This document shows, in pieces, positions 9,051-17,522 of a DNA stretch of 64,000 bases. The stretch is from Clostridia bacterium (GTDB lineage Bacteria > Bacillota > Clostridia > Lachnospirales > Lachnospiraceae), in the NCBI GenBank assembly GCA_026000755.1, contig BNZC01000006.1:1-64000 (forward strand), in the 5' to 3' direction. Within the stretch, counting starts at the first letter, position 1. Every line of letters begins with the position of its first letter. The notes beneath the pieces are model-generated. The model was not told where the DNA came from, searched no databases, and saw nothing but the letters and a program-made list of their open reading frames with translations. A program made the translations under genes and the position numbers.

Positions 9051-9458
9051 ATGAAGTGGGATTATAAATACAAGCCCAAATTGCTATTCAAAATTGTGTA
9101 TGTATGCTTGTTCGGTATGGGCTTTTTGTTGATGTGCTGGTGGTGGATAAGCAGTATAAGCGGCAATTTCGTGGTATTTAACGCTGAGTTCCAGTCACAC
9201 GCTTCAAACTTCTCAATAAGCCTTATGCTCTATGTTGCTTTGGGATATTTTTGGACGATAATAGGCGTAAAATTCAAATATATCGCATATTTAGGAGTGT
9301 TTGTCATCATTGCGAATTGGGTATGCGAAACATTGATGACATTTTATAACACGCTCGATATAATAGACGCAATATATGGGAGCGTAGGCGTAGTTATCAG
9401 TTTTATATTCTTAGCTGTTATGAATAAATACGGTTTGGAAGTGGAAACAAAAATTTAA
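9051..9458 (+). CDS. Small four-helix membrane protein
   Basis: I choose ATG 9051 because GGGAGACATTT precedes it; the longer frame upstream reads through the repeat. The 135-residue product shows four hydrophobic segments (about residues 13-30, 47-65, 73-92 and 100-125) and few charges between them. No enzymatic motif is visible and I do not recognise the family. It is followed 14 bases later by a 48-residue membrane protein, probably co-transcribed. Confidence 0.6.
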   Translation: MKWDYKYKPKLLFKIVYVCLFGMGFLLMCWWWISSISGNFVVFNAEFQSHASNFSISLMLYVALGYFWTIIGVKFKYIAYLGVFVIIANWVCETLMTFYNTLDIIDAIYGSVGVVISFIFLAVMNKYGLEVETKI

Positions 9459-9472
9459 TTTGGAGGATTTCT

Positions 9473-9619
9473 ATGAATCTGACATCAGTTATTTTTGGGA
9501 GTATTTTGTTTGCAGCTTTTGTTTTTTATTTCGTTATAAAATGGGCTGTGAAAAATGCAATCAACGAATCAAAGTTATTTGCCGATAAACAAAGGGATAT
9601 TCAACAAGATGACAAATAG
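9473..9619 (+). CDS. DUF6019-like single-helix small membrane protein
   Basis: ATG 9473 follows GGAGGATTTCT. The 48-residue product has one N-terminal membrane helix (SVIFGSILFAAFVFYFVI) and a charged tail ending QQDDK. This length and plan resemble the DUF6019 family of small Firmicute membrane proteins. The function is unknown. It is encoded immediately downstream of the four-helix protein. Confidence 0.6.
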   Translation: MNLTSVIFGSILFAAFVFYFVIKWAVKNAINESKLFADKQRDIQQDDK

Positions 9620-9649
9620 GATGTGAAATACCATGCAACCAAACGATGA

Positions 9650-9715
9650 AAAGCGGATATCTCAACATGAAGTATCTGCTCCGTTGTTGTGGGCTTACCG
9701 CTACGGGCGGGGTAT
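9650..9715. repeat. Accessory repeat copy 3 (degenerate)
   Basis: A degraded version of the copy 2 hairpin (AAGCGGATATC, then GTATCTGCTCCG) is followed by GGGCTTACCGCTACGGGCGG, the start of the repeat core. Bases 9620-9942 otherwise contain no convincing gene. Confidence 0.55.
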
Positions 9716-9876
9716 GCGTACAGACGGAAAGCCGCCGCTTGACCGCACAGCCTTTTACGTCTGTCTGTTTGCCGTTGCTTTTGTAACGTCACTCCATGCC
9801 TCAACGGAAATGCAAACGGTATATTGTATTCTCAAACAAAGGCTCATTCAAAAAATATGCTATTCTTAAAAAATCC

Positions 9877-9925
9877 CCTTATGTAACCCCTTGCTCGTGA
9901 CGTTACGTGATATTGTAACATAAGG
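9877..9925 (+). promoter_or_regulatory. Dyad upstream of MerR fragment
   Basis: CCTTATGTAAC (9877-9887) and GTAACATAAGG (9915-9925) form a near-perfect dyad, with GTGACGTTACGTGA in between. The position, 18-65 bases before a MerR start, is typical of an autoregulated MerR operator-promoter. No perfect -35/-10 pair is evident. Confidence 0.45.
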
Positions 9926-9942
9926 GCAAGGAGGTGAAATCT

Positions 9943-10104
9943 ATGTCAAAATACACGACCGGAGAAGTGGCAAAATTGTGCGGCGTGTCGGTTAGGACGA
10001 TACAGTTCTACGATACAAAAGGACTGTTGCACCCGACAGAATTAACCGATGGCGGCAGACGTTTATATTCCGACACCGATGTAACCCAACTGCGTCTTAA
10101 TTGA
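9943..10104 (+). pseudogene. MerR-family regulator, N-terminal fragment
   Basis: ATG 9943 follows AAGGAGGTGAAATCT. The 53 residues (KYTTGEVAKLCGVSVRTIQF YDTKGLL and on) are a textbook MerR winged helix-turn-helix. They end abruptly at TGA 10102, before the dimerisation helix and the effector domain. The sequence continues in the same frame as an unrelated protein tail, so a deletion joined two genes. The fragment might still be expressed, but without the dimerisation helix it is unlikely to act normally. Confidence 0.75.
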
Positions 10105-10581
10105 CATAGTCCACAGGACTTCATTGACGGTAAAGAACAGTCAAAAAAACGAAATCCGCTCTTGGCACAGCTTATGTATTATACCAAAGACATTGAGAGT
10201 TTTGGCACGGGTTTGAAACGTATCACCGAAGCTTGCAAAAAAGCGGGGGTTCGGGTCGAGTTTGAAATGCTTAAACTCGGATTTGCGGTGGTGTTTTACC
10301 GCCCTAATGCGAATTTTCTTGCGACAGAAAAAACGTCTGATGTCGTAAGAAGTGTCGCAAGAGATGACGTAAGAAACAAAACTGAGCAGACTGTGCTTTC
10401 AGCCATAGCGGAAAATCCCTCAATAACAGCAGAAAAAATCGCAGAGATTATTTCCAAATCGCCCAGAACGGTTCAGCGATATTTGGATAGTTTGCAAAAG
10501 AAAAACCTTGTTCGGCGTGTCGGCTCAACGAAAAGCGGACTGTGGGAAATTATCGGCGGCGTGGAACAGGAGAATAAATAA
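10105..10581 (+). pseudogene. AlbA_2/Schlafen-type regulator, C-terminal fragment
   Basis: In frame after the MerR fragment's TGA the reading is PQDFIDGKEQSKKRNPLLAQ, then MYYTKDIESFGTGLKRI. This is the typical end of the ATP-binding/AlbA_2 (Schlafen AAA_4) putative regulators. A winged-helix domain follows from about 10340 (ENPSITAEKIAEIISKSPRT). The N-terminal AlbA_2 domain is missing. A TTG at 10162 could give a 139-residue product, but it has no good ribosome site. It is most likely a deletion scar. Confidence 0.7.
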
Positions 10582-10623
10582 GGTGCAATAATGTTATCGG
10601 TGAAAACATTGATGACAGGTTAC

Positions 10624-12159
10624 TTACTCAAACTCTATCGTCCCCGGTGGTTTCCCCGTGCAATCATACAACACTCGATTCACGCCTTTGACCTCATTTA
10701 CAATCCGATTGGTCACCTTATGAAGCACCTCCCAGGGAAGTTTGGCGGCATCCGCTGTCATAAAATCAGAGGTGTTCACCGCCCGTAGGGCGATGGCATA
10801 GTCATAGGTGCGAAAATCGCCCATGACACCGACCGACCGCATATTTGTTAATGCGGCAAAATATTGCCCCAGTTCGGTATCAATGCCTGCTTTTGCAATT
10901 TCTTCCCGATAGATGGCATCCGCTTCCTGCACGATATGGACTTTCTCTTCGGTCACTTCTCCGATAATCCGAATCCCGAGACCCGGCCCGGGGAAGGGTT
11001 GGCGAAACACCAAGTGTTCCGGTATGCCAAGCTCAAGACCCGCTTTACGCACCTCATCCTTAAATAACATCCGTAAGGGTTCTATGATTTCCTTAAATTC
11101 CACAACTTTCGGCAAGCCTCCCACATTGTGGTGGGATTTGATGACGGCTGATTTTCCAAGTCCCGATTCAATCACATCCGGATAAATGGTTCCTTGCACC
11201 AGAAAATCCACAGCCCCTATTTTCTTCGCCTCTTCTTCAAAGACACGGATAAATTCTTCCCCAATGATCTTGCGTTTCTCTTCCGGTTCGGTTACGCCCT
11301 TTAATTTTGCATAATAACGATCCCTGACATTGACCCGAATAAAATTCAGTTCATAGTGACCGTTTTTACCAAAAACCTCTTCTACTTCATCCCCCTCGTT
11401 CTTCCGTAACAAGCCATGATCCACAAAGACACAGGTCAGTTGTTTGCCGATGGCTTTTGATAAGAGTACGGCAGCAACAGAGGAATCTACCCCCCCCGAT
11501 AGAGCGCAAAGCACCTTTCCGGTTCCTATCTTTTCCTGTAATTCTTTGATGGTACGTTCCACAAAAGAGGACATTTTCCAATCACCGGCACAACCGCAAA
11601 TCCGGTAAACAAAATTGCTCAACATTTTCATGCCTTCCGTGGTGTGCATGACTTCGGGGTGAAATTGGGTGGCATAGAAACCCTTTTCTTCATAAGACAT
11701 GGCAGCCACCGGGCAGGTGGCGGTTTCAGCCGTTACGGCAAAGCCCGCCGGAACTTTGGCAATATAATCCGTATGACTCATCCAAACGATTGTTTCTGTG
11801 GCAACCTCTGTAAATAAAGGATCTGCTTTTGTAACGGTCATTTGTGTGTGACCGTACTCGCTGACAGGAGCGGTCGAAACTTCCCCGCCAAGGCTGTAAG
11901 CCATTAACTGAGAGCCATAGCAAATGCCCAGAATCGGTATTCCTAATTCAAAAATCCCCGCTTCATAGCGGGGGGAGTCATCCTCATAAACGCTGTTCGG
12001 GCCGCCGGTAAAGATGATGCCCTTCGGAGCCAAAGCCTTTATTTCCGCAAGGCTTATGGTATAGGGTTTCACCTCACAATATACATTGCATTCACGCACC
12101 CGCCTGGCAATTAGTTGATTATACTGTCCGCCAAAATCAAGAACTAAAATTGTTTCCAT
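10624..12159 (-). CDS. guaA: GMP synthase (glutamine-hydrolysing)
   Basis: The 511-residue enzyme converts XMP, glutamine and ATP to GMP in purine synthesis. It has an N-terminal class I amidotransferase domain with the nucleophile in GICYGSQ and the His-Glu pair in QFHPEV. The PP-loop ATP pyrophosphatase domain has [10 protein letters not shown], and the C-terminal dimerisation domain ends in PPGTIEFE, the canonical terminus. Length is normal. The start at ATG 12159 has a ribosome site (GGAGGAAATAT). It is monocistronic here, 76 bases from the next minus-strand gene upstream. I saw no purine riboswitch in the short leader. Confidence 0.98.
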   Translation of the reverse strand: METILVLDFGGQYNQLIARRVRECNVYCEVKPYTISLAEIKALAPKGIIFTGGPNSVYEDDSPRYEAGIFELGIPILGICYGSQLMAYSLGGEVSTAPVSEYGHTQMTVTKADPLFTEVATETIVWMSHTDYIAKVPAGFAVTAETATCPVAAMSYEEKGFYATQFHPEVMHTTEGMKMLSNFVYRICGCAGDWKMSSFVERTIKELQEKIGTGKVLCALSGGVDSSVAAVLLSKAIGKQLTCVFVDHGLLRKNEGDEVEEVFGKNGHYELNFIRVNVRDRYYAKLKGVTEPEEKRKIIGEEFIRVFEEEAKKIGAVDFLVQGTIYPDVIESGLGKSAVIKSHHNVGGLPKVVEFKEIIEPLRMLFKDEVRKAGLELGIPEHLVFRQPFPGPGLGIRIIGEVTEEKVHIVQEADAIYREEIAKAGIDTELGQYFAALTNMRSVGVMGDFRTYDYAIALRAVNTSDFMTADAAKLPWEVLHKVTNRIVNEVKGVNRVLYDCTGKPPGTIEFE

Positions 12160-12235
12160 TTTATATTTCCTCCATTTAGGTTAAGAATATAAGGCTGTTT
12201 GTACTAACTTTGCACTTTCACTAAGTGCTTTTGGT

Positions 12236-13408
12236 CTAAAACATCATCAGCCATACAAGCCATGTTAGCCACACATAAAGAAGAACAAACACCACCACGC
12301 CAATCACCACGCCGATTTTCACACATCGGCGTCCATAGTTTAGACCAATATTATTGCCGAAGCGATCCTCCACCAAGATGGCGCAATCCGCCGAATTGTG
12401 ATAGAACATGCCAAGAAACCAGTACTTGTCCTCGTTTCGTCCTTTCGGAGCAATCGAAGTAAATACGTGCTCTATCCCGGTATCTTTATATCCGAAATTT
12501 TTCACAGGATGTAGGTTTTTGCCCCCCTGTCCCGCCGAAAGGGAAAGGACAACCAGTACGATAGCCGGAATCAGGCAAACAGCAAGAACAAGGGCAAGTG
12601 GTATGTGAAGCTTTGGCCAGAACATATTAAATTCCATTAAAAGAAACATAACAACGATGCCCAGTGCCAACGCTCCCATGCCATGTCCCAGTCGTCTGCG
12701 GTACATACGGTGTTGGGCAAAGGAAAGAGGAAAATTATGGGGATCCGTTTGTAATTTAACTTTCACAATACTGACTCCTGTCAGCCACAGGATAAATAAG
12801 GTACCCAGATTTATCAAAGGCATCATAAGTACATTCAGCACAGATTTTGCACTCCAAGCATCCGGTTCCATTTGAAAGTTAAAATGCGTAGGTATCGCAT
12901 CCGACAAAGAGGGGTACTGAAAAAGTGCGATAACCACACCTACCACAACGAGAGCCAGTCCCACAATGTAGTAAGAAAATGGCAATTCAGACAAATTACC
13001 CTGGGTATAGGTGGGATTATTGCCGGAAAATGCTTCTTCGGTATCAGGCAATTGCCAATTTCGCTCTTCTTTTAGTTGCAAAGCCGCCCTCCTGTTTGGA
13101 AGAAAGGCCATCAGCTGTACGATAATAAATAAAAAGGGAACATATAAGGTTGCAAGTAGGGTTACTTTTGGTACGAGAAAAAATTGTGCCGTAACTACTG
13201 TCAACAACAGAAAAGTACCCATTGCGACAAAAATGTAATAACGCTTTTTCATAGACTTTACCACGGATTCCTCCTGTACTTCCGGCGAAACTTGTACGCC
13301 AAACAGATAGGATTGTCGGGTTAAAATCGGTATGATGGCGATAAATACACCACATAAAAGAACAATGGAGAGGTTCACAAGGAAACAAAACAGGTTCAAT
13401 TCGTTCAT
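12236..13408 (-). CDS. DUF1648/DUF5808 multi-spanning membrane protein
   Basis: The 390-residue protein has about eight hydrophobic helices. After the fourth comes the DUF1648 signature IPTHFNFQMEPDAWSAKS, and near the C-terminus the DUF5808-like segment KYWFLGMFYHN. Proteins with this layout are common in Firmicutes, often near small regulators, and have no established function. The start has CGGAGGTATCTGCC upstream, and a perfect promoter lies at 13450-13478. It is transcribed divergently from the HTH gene at 13739. Confidence 0.75.
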   Translation of the reverse strand: MNELNLFCFLVNLSIVLLCGVFIAIIPILTRQSYLFGVQVSPEVQEESVVKSMKKRYYIFVAMGTFLLLTVVTAQFFLVPKVTLLATLYVPFLFIIVQLMAFLPNRRAALQLKEERNWQLPDTEEAFSGNNPTYTQGNLSELPFSYYIVGLALVVVGVVIALFQYPSLSDAIPTHFNFQMEPDAWSAKSVLNVLMMPLINLGTLFILWLTGVSIVKVKLQTDPHNFPLSFAQHRMYRRRLGHGMGALALGIVVMFLLMEFNMFWPKLHIPLALVLAVCLIPAIVLVVLSLSAGQGGKNLHPVKNFGYKDTGIEHVFTSIAPKGRNEDKYWFLGMFYHNSADCAILVEDRFGNNIGLNYGRRCVKIGVVIGVVVFVLLYVWLTWLVWLMMF

Positions 13409-13449
13409 GGCAGATACCTCCGTTGTCGTGGACGTTACTTCGTATACTT

Positions 13450-13478
13450 ATTATAATGGTGCAGAACAAATTTGTCAA
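13450..13478 (-). promoter_or_regulatory. Consensus promoter for the DUF1648 gene
   Basis: The minus strand reads TTGACA (13473-13478), 17 bases, then TATAAT (13450-13455), 42 bases before the start codon. The -35 boxes of this promoter and of the divergent one are 18 bases apart. Confidence 0.85.
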
Positions 13479-13496
13479 TGATTTATAAGCGGTCAC

Positions 13497-13525
13497 TTGA
13501 TATTTTCCGGGTTTTGATGTATAAT
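13497..13525 (+). promoter_or_regulatory. Divergent promoter for the HTH gene
   Basis: TTGATA (13497-13502), 17 bases, TATAAT (13520-13525). It predicts an untranslated leader of about 205 nucleotides before TTG 13739. Confidence 0.75.
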
Positions 13526-13572
13526 CCATATAGTATATATTTGTTTGGTGCGTGATGTGAATGCTGTCGAAC

Positions 13573-13715
13573 CGATAAGCTATATTACAGGAAGTAAAAA
13601 GCACTTCCTATAATCAGATTTACGGGGCAAAGAACGCCCCTTTTATCGAAAGTTCCTAGCGGAACTTCCGATAAGCCATATTACAGGAAGTAAAGTACAC
13701 TTCCTATAATCATGT
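13573..13715 (+). promoter_or_regulatory. Structured leader: duplicated hairpin unit around a terminator-like stem
   Basis: A 45-base unit beginning CGATAAGC and containing the stem AGGAAGT/ACTTCCT occurs at 13573 and again at 13669 (period 96). Between the copies lie GGGGC-loop-GCCCC followed by TTTT (13624-13644), terminator-like, and a further stem AAGTTCC/GGAACTT at about 13650-13667. The GGAAGT and ACTTCC strands can pair across units, allowing alternative folds. This could be an attenuator, or simply duplicated terminators. Confidence 0.55.
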
Positions 13716-13738
13716 ATTGACCTTTGGGAGGGATAGAC

Positions 13739-15235
13739 TTGACCAGTATTTCAAAATTGGACTATGTAATGAAAGCACTTGAAATTTCAGGAAAAGAGCT
13801 TGCGGCATATTTGAATATTGATACCACCACCATTAGTAAATGGCGTAACGGGCGGCGGAAGATTCCTTACAAAACCGGTCAAGCAAGGCAGCTATCCGAG
13901 TTTCTTTTGGTGCGTGAGAAAGAACGCTCCGAAACGGTTATTTTTAACATCATAAAGACACGAAAGGCGGACATAAACCCGGATAATATCCGGCAGCAAA
14001 TTGAAATTCTAAGCCGTTGGCTTACGGAAGAGCAGTTGGAGGTGCCAAAGGATACTTTAGGAACGATACGCTCCGATTCGCCGAAATATGGCTATAATAC
14101 AAACGTCAGTATTTTTATAGATGAAAAAGGGATTGATGAAGCCTTGGAAAAATTTTTTGAGCGTACCATGAAAATGGCGCCGGGCAAAACAATTTACATT
14201 ATTGATTATTCGGGCATTCGTTGGACGAAGGGAGATGAAATCTCGGAGCGGCAGGTTCGAATAGAAACCTGTATGCGTTTTTTTCGTGCTGTTTCAAATT
14301 ATGGACACAAGCTTGTCATTGTGGATTGCGATACTGATATTTACAGACCTTACCGTACCATTTTTCGATGGATGGAGCTGTACCTTTTGGATAGAACCGA
14401 AGTGTGGAGCTATCGGGCAATGCGGGAGGATTCCTATCATTATACCAATTTTGTTATGGAAGATGAACTTGTATTGCAATGCGTTTCCAGTGAAGCCCGT
14501 ACCGTTAAACCGCACGGAATGCTGTATACAAACAAAGAAACCGTTGATTTTTTCGCAAATAATGTACGTAACATGGTAAATAATTCCAAACGTTTGATTG
14601 AATCCGTACCGGCAAAGGATATACTTGCTATGGTTGACGTCATAAGACAGGGGAGCAAACCTGCTCATCGTATTTATATGTTCGCTCCCTCCCTTATGCT
14701 GCAAGTCATAGACAGCGAGCTGTTGCGGAAGATATTAGCGGATAATGGTATTGGAGAGGAATTGCAAGAAGAATGTATTTCGGCTTCGAAGCGATTGCAA
14801 AAGGCGGTGGAACGAGATTTGTATATGGTGGTATATAATCTTGATTTGTTGGAAAAATTTATTTCAAGCCCATATTTTGAAGAGGAGGATTTATCTTTAC
14901 TATGTGGCACGAGGATTATGGTGTCAAAGGAAAATCAGAAACTGTTACTTGATTCTATCCTGCAATCGGCAATCTATAAGAGCGGTCGCATTCTGTTTAC
15001 TTCCTTTGCATATTTGAATGCAATCCCTCAAAATCACAGTATTCTGGTACAAGAGGATGGATTTGTGGTGGCATGGAATGTGAAAAAGTATAAAAAACGT
15101 CTGTATTGCACGAACCTGGACGTTACATCAGGGTTTTACCGATATTTAGATGATTTGGTAAGGACAATTCCTAAAATATGTAGGGAAAAAGCATGGCGTG
15201 ACAGACAGCTTCTGCGTATTCGAGATGCCTTGTAA
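13739..15235 (+). CDS. XRE-like HTH protein with large uncharacterised C-terminal region
   Basis: I choose TTG 13739, 6-8 bases after GGGAGGG; the result is 498 residues. Residues about 5-55 form a helix-turn-helix (ALEISGKELAAYLNIDTTTI followed by SKWRNGRRKIPYKT). The remaining ~440 residues match no domain I know. They contain segments such as KTIYIIDYSGIRWTKGDEI and FVMEDELVLQCVSSEA that suggest a folded sensor or enzyme-like module. No membrane helix is visible. It may autoregulate and control the divergent membrane protein gene through the shared promoter region. That role is inferred from gene order only. Confidence 0.65.
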   Translation: MTSISKLDYVMKALEISGKELAAYLNIDTTTISKWRNGRRKIPYKTGQARQLSEFLLVREKERSETVIFNIIKTRKADINPDNIRQQIEILSRWLTEEQLEVPKDTLGTIRSDSPKYGYNTNVSIFIDEKGIDEALEKFFERTMKMAPGKTIYIIDYSGIRWTKGDEISERQVRIETCMRFFRAVSNYGHKLVIVDCDTDIYRPYRTIFRWMELYLLDRTEVWSYRAMREDSYHYTNFVMEDELVLQCVSSEARTVKPHGMLYTNKETVDFFANNVRNMVNNSKRLIESVPAKDILAMVDVIRQGSKPAHRIYMFAPSLMLQVIDSELLRKILADNGIGEELQEECISASKRLQKAVERDLYMVVYNLDLLEKFISSPYFEEEDLSLLCGTRIMVSKENQKLLLDSILQSAIYKSGRILFTSFAYLNAIPQNHSILVQEDGFVVAWNVKKYKKRLYCTNLDVTSGFYRYLDDLVRTIPKICREKAWRDRQLLRIRDAL

Positions 15236-15370
15236 ATGATGTGGCATTGCATTTGATAAGAACAAAAATTTTATGAATGATTATAGATGATTTGGCATTG
15301 CATTTGGCAATGTCTAAATTTTTGCATATAAATTGGCGAAAAGTTGGCACATATTTCTTTCTGTGACCGC

Positions 15371-15399
15371 TTGACACAATATTGACAATGGCGTATAAT
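15371..15399 (+). promoter_or_regulatory. Consensus promoter for the amidotransferase gene
   Basis: TTGACA (15371-15376), 17 bases, TATAAT (15394-15399). The first start codon lies about 190 bases downstream, and nothing recognisable fills that leader. Confidence 0.8.
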
Positions 15400-15592
15400 A
15401 ACAAAATACATCATCTTAGAATACATATATAATAGATATGCGTTATACAAATAATAGGTAATAAGCGTGAGAATTGCTATAGCAACGAAAGGGCGTTAAC
15501 AAGTGATATGAAACAAATGCAGGAACCAACATAGAAATGAACTACGGGAGCGAAGCACAACAATGCAATAATAACAATGAAAGGGTATGAAA

Positions 15593-16438
15593 ATGTGCGG
15601 AATTTTTGGAATGATAAATTATGGAAACCATTTGAATAAATCAGAAATCTCCGGCATATATAATAGCTTTGCAAACGTTTGTATTGCAAGAGGAGAACAC
15701 GCCGCAGGTATTGCCTATGTTTCAGATCAGGATTTGATTATTAAGAAAGACACTCGCTCTTTCTGCGAGGCGGCGTTTACCCACCCGGAAAACACAAAAA
15801 TCCTCATGGCACATTGCAGGCTATCCCTTGAAAAGGACTACTTAGAGAATAAAAACAATCATCCATTTGAAGGAGAAACCCTTGACCACAGTCGTTTCGC
15901 TTTGGCACACAATGGGATATTATGTGATTTGCGTAACATTAGGAAAGACTTGCAGTTGCCAACAACTGATATTGTGACAGACAGCTATGTGGCGGCACAG
16001 ATACTGAATACACAGAGCAAGTTGGATTTTGAATCATTAAAGAATATGTGCGAACATTTGCAGGGGAGTTATAGTTTTACGGTACTGGACGAAGCCAATC
16101 ATCTCTTTTTCTGCCGTGGTGATGTGCCGATTTATCTGGTGCATTTTAAGAAATTAAAACTATATCTATACCTGTCAACAAGGGATTTATTTGAACAGGC
16201 GCTGGCACAGACTTCACTAAATGAAAGTTACATCACCTCTAATTTGGAATGGGAATTGAGCGATGTAAGGATTGTACCCATTGCAAAAGGTGAGATTCTG
16301 CGAATAACAGATCAGGGAGAAATAAGCCGTGGACAGTTTGCATTTTGCGAGGAAAAGGCGATTTCACACAATTGGTATCTTCATGAGATAACGCCGTCGA
16401 AGCGGCTTACGGAACAGTTAGAACATTTGGGAAACTAG
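15593..16438 (+). CDS. Stand-alone class II glutamine amidotransferase domain protein
   Basis: I prefer the second ATG (15593) because the product then begins Met-Cys-Gly-Ile-Phe-Gly. Class II amidotransferases use the Cys exposed after Met removal as their nucleophile. Further motifs are RGEHAAGIAYV, MAHCRLS, and FALAHNGILCDLRNIR with the oxyanion Asn-Gly. The domain closely follows the glutaminase half of PurF/GlmS. The 281-residue length leaves no room for a phosphoribosyltransferase or SIS domain, so the ammonia acceptor is missing. It could serve an unlinked synthase. It is a single gene under its own promoter. Confidence 0.8.
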   Translation: MCGIFGMINYGNHLNKSEISGIYNSFANVCIARGEHAAGIAYVSDQDLIIKKDTRSFCEAAFTHPENTKILMAHCRLSLEKDYLENKNNHPFEGETLDHSRFALAHNGILCDLRNIRKDLQLPTTDIVTDSYVAAQILNTQSKLDFESLKNMCEHLQGSYSFTVLDEANHLFFCRGDVPIYLVHFKKLKLYLYLSTRDLFEQALAQTSLNESYITSNLEWELSDVRIVPIAKGEILRITDQGEISRGQFAFCEEKAISHNWYLHEITPSKRLTEQLEHLGN

Positions 16439-16597
16439 TACAGCGTATTTCAAATCCTTGTGCATTAAACTTGCCTGAATTTCCATATGCACACGGAGAA
16501 AGCCTCGCTGTAGCCCGCTACGGCTACGTTTTCCCCATGCACCTATGGAAATCCATCCTGCGTTTTCTGAACAAGGATTTAGAAAATGCTGCACTAG
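16435..16597. repeat. Large imperfect palindrome, MITE-like
   Basis: The outer ends are CTAGTACAGC and, inverted, CTAGTGCAGC. Inward, both arms share an AAATCCTTGT block and a TTTCCATA/GTGCA block around a central stem GTAGCC/GGCTAC at about 16511-16528. Arms are about 70 bases each. It overlaps the stop codon of the amidotransferase gene and precedes metN. It could be a miniature inverted-repeat element or a very long terminator. No target-site duplication is obvious. Confidence 0.6.
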
Positions 16598-16686
16598 TGA
16601 GGTTTTTTCGAACGATACTTACGGAATGATTTCGCTTCGGGAAGGTAGCCATTTCAGGATTCCCTGCATGAAGGAGGTGATACATC

Positions 16687-17430
16687 GTGATTCAATTAAA
16701 CAACATAAATAAAACTTACAAAACCTCAAGTGGTTTACTAAAAGCCGTAGATGCCGTATCGGTTCATATCGAAAAGGGAGAGGTATTTGGCTTCATTGGA
16801 TTTTCAGGAGCAGGAAAATCCACACTACTTCGATGTATCAACCTTTTAGAACGTCCGGACGAGGGTGGCGTACAGGTGGACGGAGAAGATTTTACCGGAT
16901 TATCCAAGAAAGAACTATTGAAACAACGGCAGAAAATCGGCATGATTTTTCAAAATTACAATCTCTTGCAAAACGCAAATGTTTTTGACAATGTGGCATT
17001 TCCACTAGAGATTGCCCATGTGCCAAAGGAAAGTCGCAGGGAACACGTTGAAAAAAGTCTTGCCATTGTGGATCTCTCCGAAAAAGCGAGGGATTACCCC
17101 GCAAAGCTATCCGGTGGGCAAAAACAGCGAGTTGCCATAGCTCGTGCCATTGTGACAGAACCAAAGATTTTATTGTGTGATGAACCCACCTCGGCACTTG
17201 ACCCGCAGACCACCCAGAGTATTTTGGAGTATCTTAAACGGGTAAACCAAGACTTGGGCATCACCGTAGTCATTGTAACCCACGAAATGGAAGCTGCCAG
17301 ACATGTCTGTGACCGGGTTGCCGTGATGGAACATGGCAAGCTGATTGAAACCGTTACCATGAGTGCCTCTTCATCGTTGGCACAGTCCGATTTAGCGAAG
17401 ATGCTTTTCGTAGATGGGGGGGGTATCTAA
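16687..17430 (+). CDS. metN: Methionine-type ABC importer ATPase (MetN-like, short)
   Basis: The start is GTG 16687 after GAAGGAGGTGATACATC. It has Walker A GFSGAGKST, Q-loop IFQNYNLL, signature LSGGQKQRVAIARA, Walker B LLCDEPTSALD and the switch His in VTHEME. It resembles MetN of the methionine/methionine-analogue uptake family. At 247 residues it lacks the roughly 100-residue C-terminal NIL domain that lets MetN sense internal methionine. The next genes are metI and metQ, confirming the transporter. No SAM riboswitch is visible in the 16440-16686 leader. Confidence 0.9.
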   Translation: MIQLNNINKTYKTSSGLLKAVDAVSVHIEKGEVFGFIGFSGAGKSTLLRCINLLERPDEGGVQVDGEDFTGLSKKELLKQRQKIGMIFQNYNLLQNANVFDNVAFPLEIAHVPKESRREHVEKSLAIVDLSEKARDYPAKLSGGQKQRVAIARAIVTEPKILLCDEPTSALDPQTTQSILEYLKRVNQDLGITVVIVTHEMEAARHVCDRVAVMEHGKLIETVTMSASSSLAQSDLAKMLFVDGGGI

Positions 17431-17522
17431 TGGAAATGTCTGCCATAGGTGTCATCATCTTTTGTATGGCGAGGCATTGCTTAAACATTTTTTACAGAAA
17501 GGGGGAGGTATCGAATGGATAA
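17430..17522 (+). CDS. 30-codon leader ORF from a duplicated metI start region
   Basis: ATG 17430 overlaps the metN stop (TAATG) and the frame ends by overlapping the metI start (ATGGATAA). The bases around its start (GGGGGGGTATCTAATGGA) repeat those around the metI start (GGGGGAGGTATCGAATGGA) with a shift of 85 bases. It is probably a by-product of tandem duplication that may couple translation between metN and metI. No function is evident for the peptide. Confidence 0.4.
   Translation: MEMSAIGVIIFCMARHCLNIFYRKGEVSNG

Noticed and set aside
16440-16686. SAM (S-box) riboswitch before metN
   Set aside because: I searched for the conserved S-box core and saw instead a long palindrome and an ordinary ribosome site.
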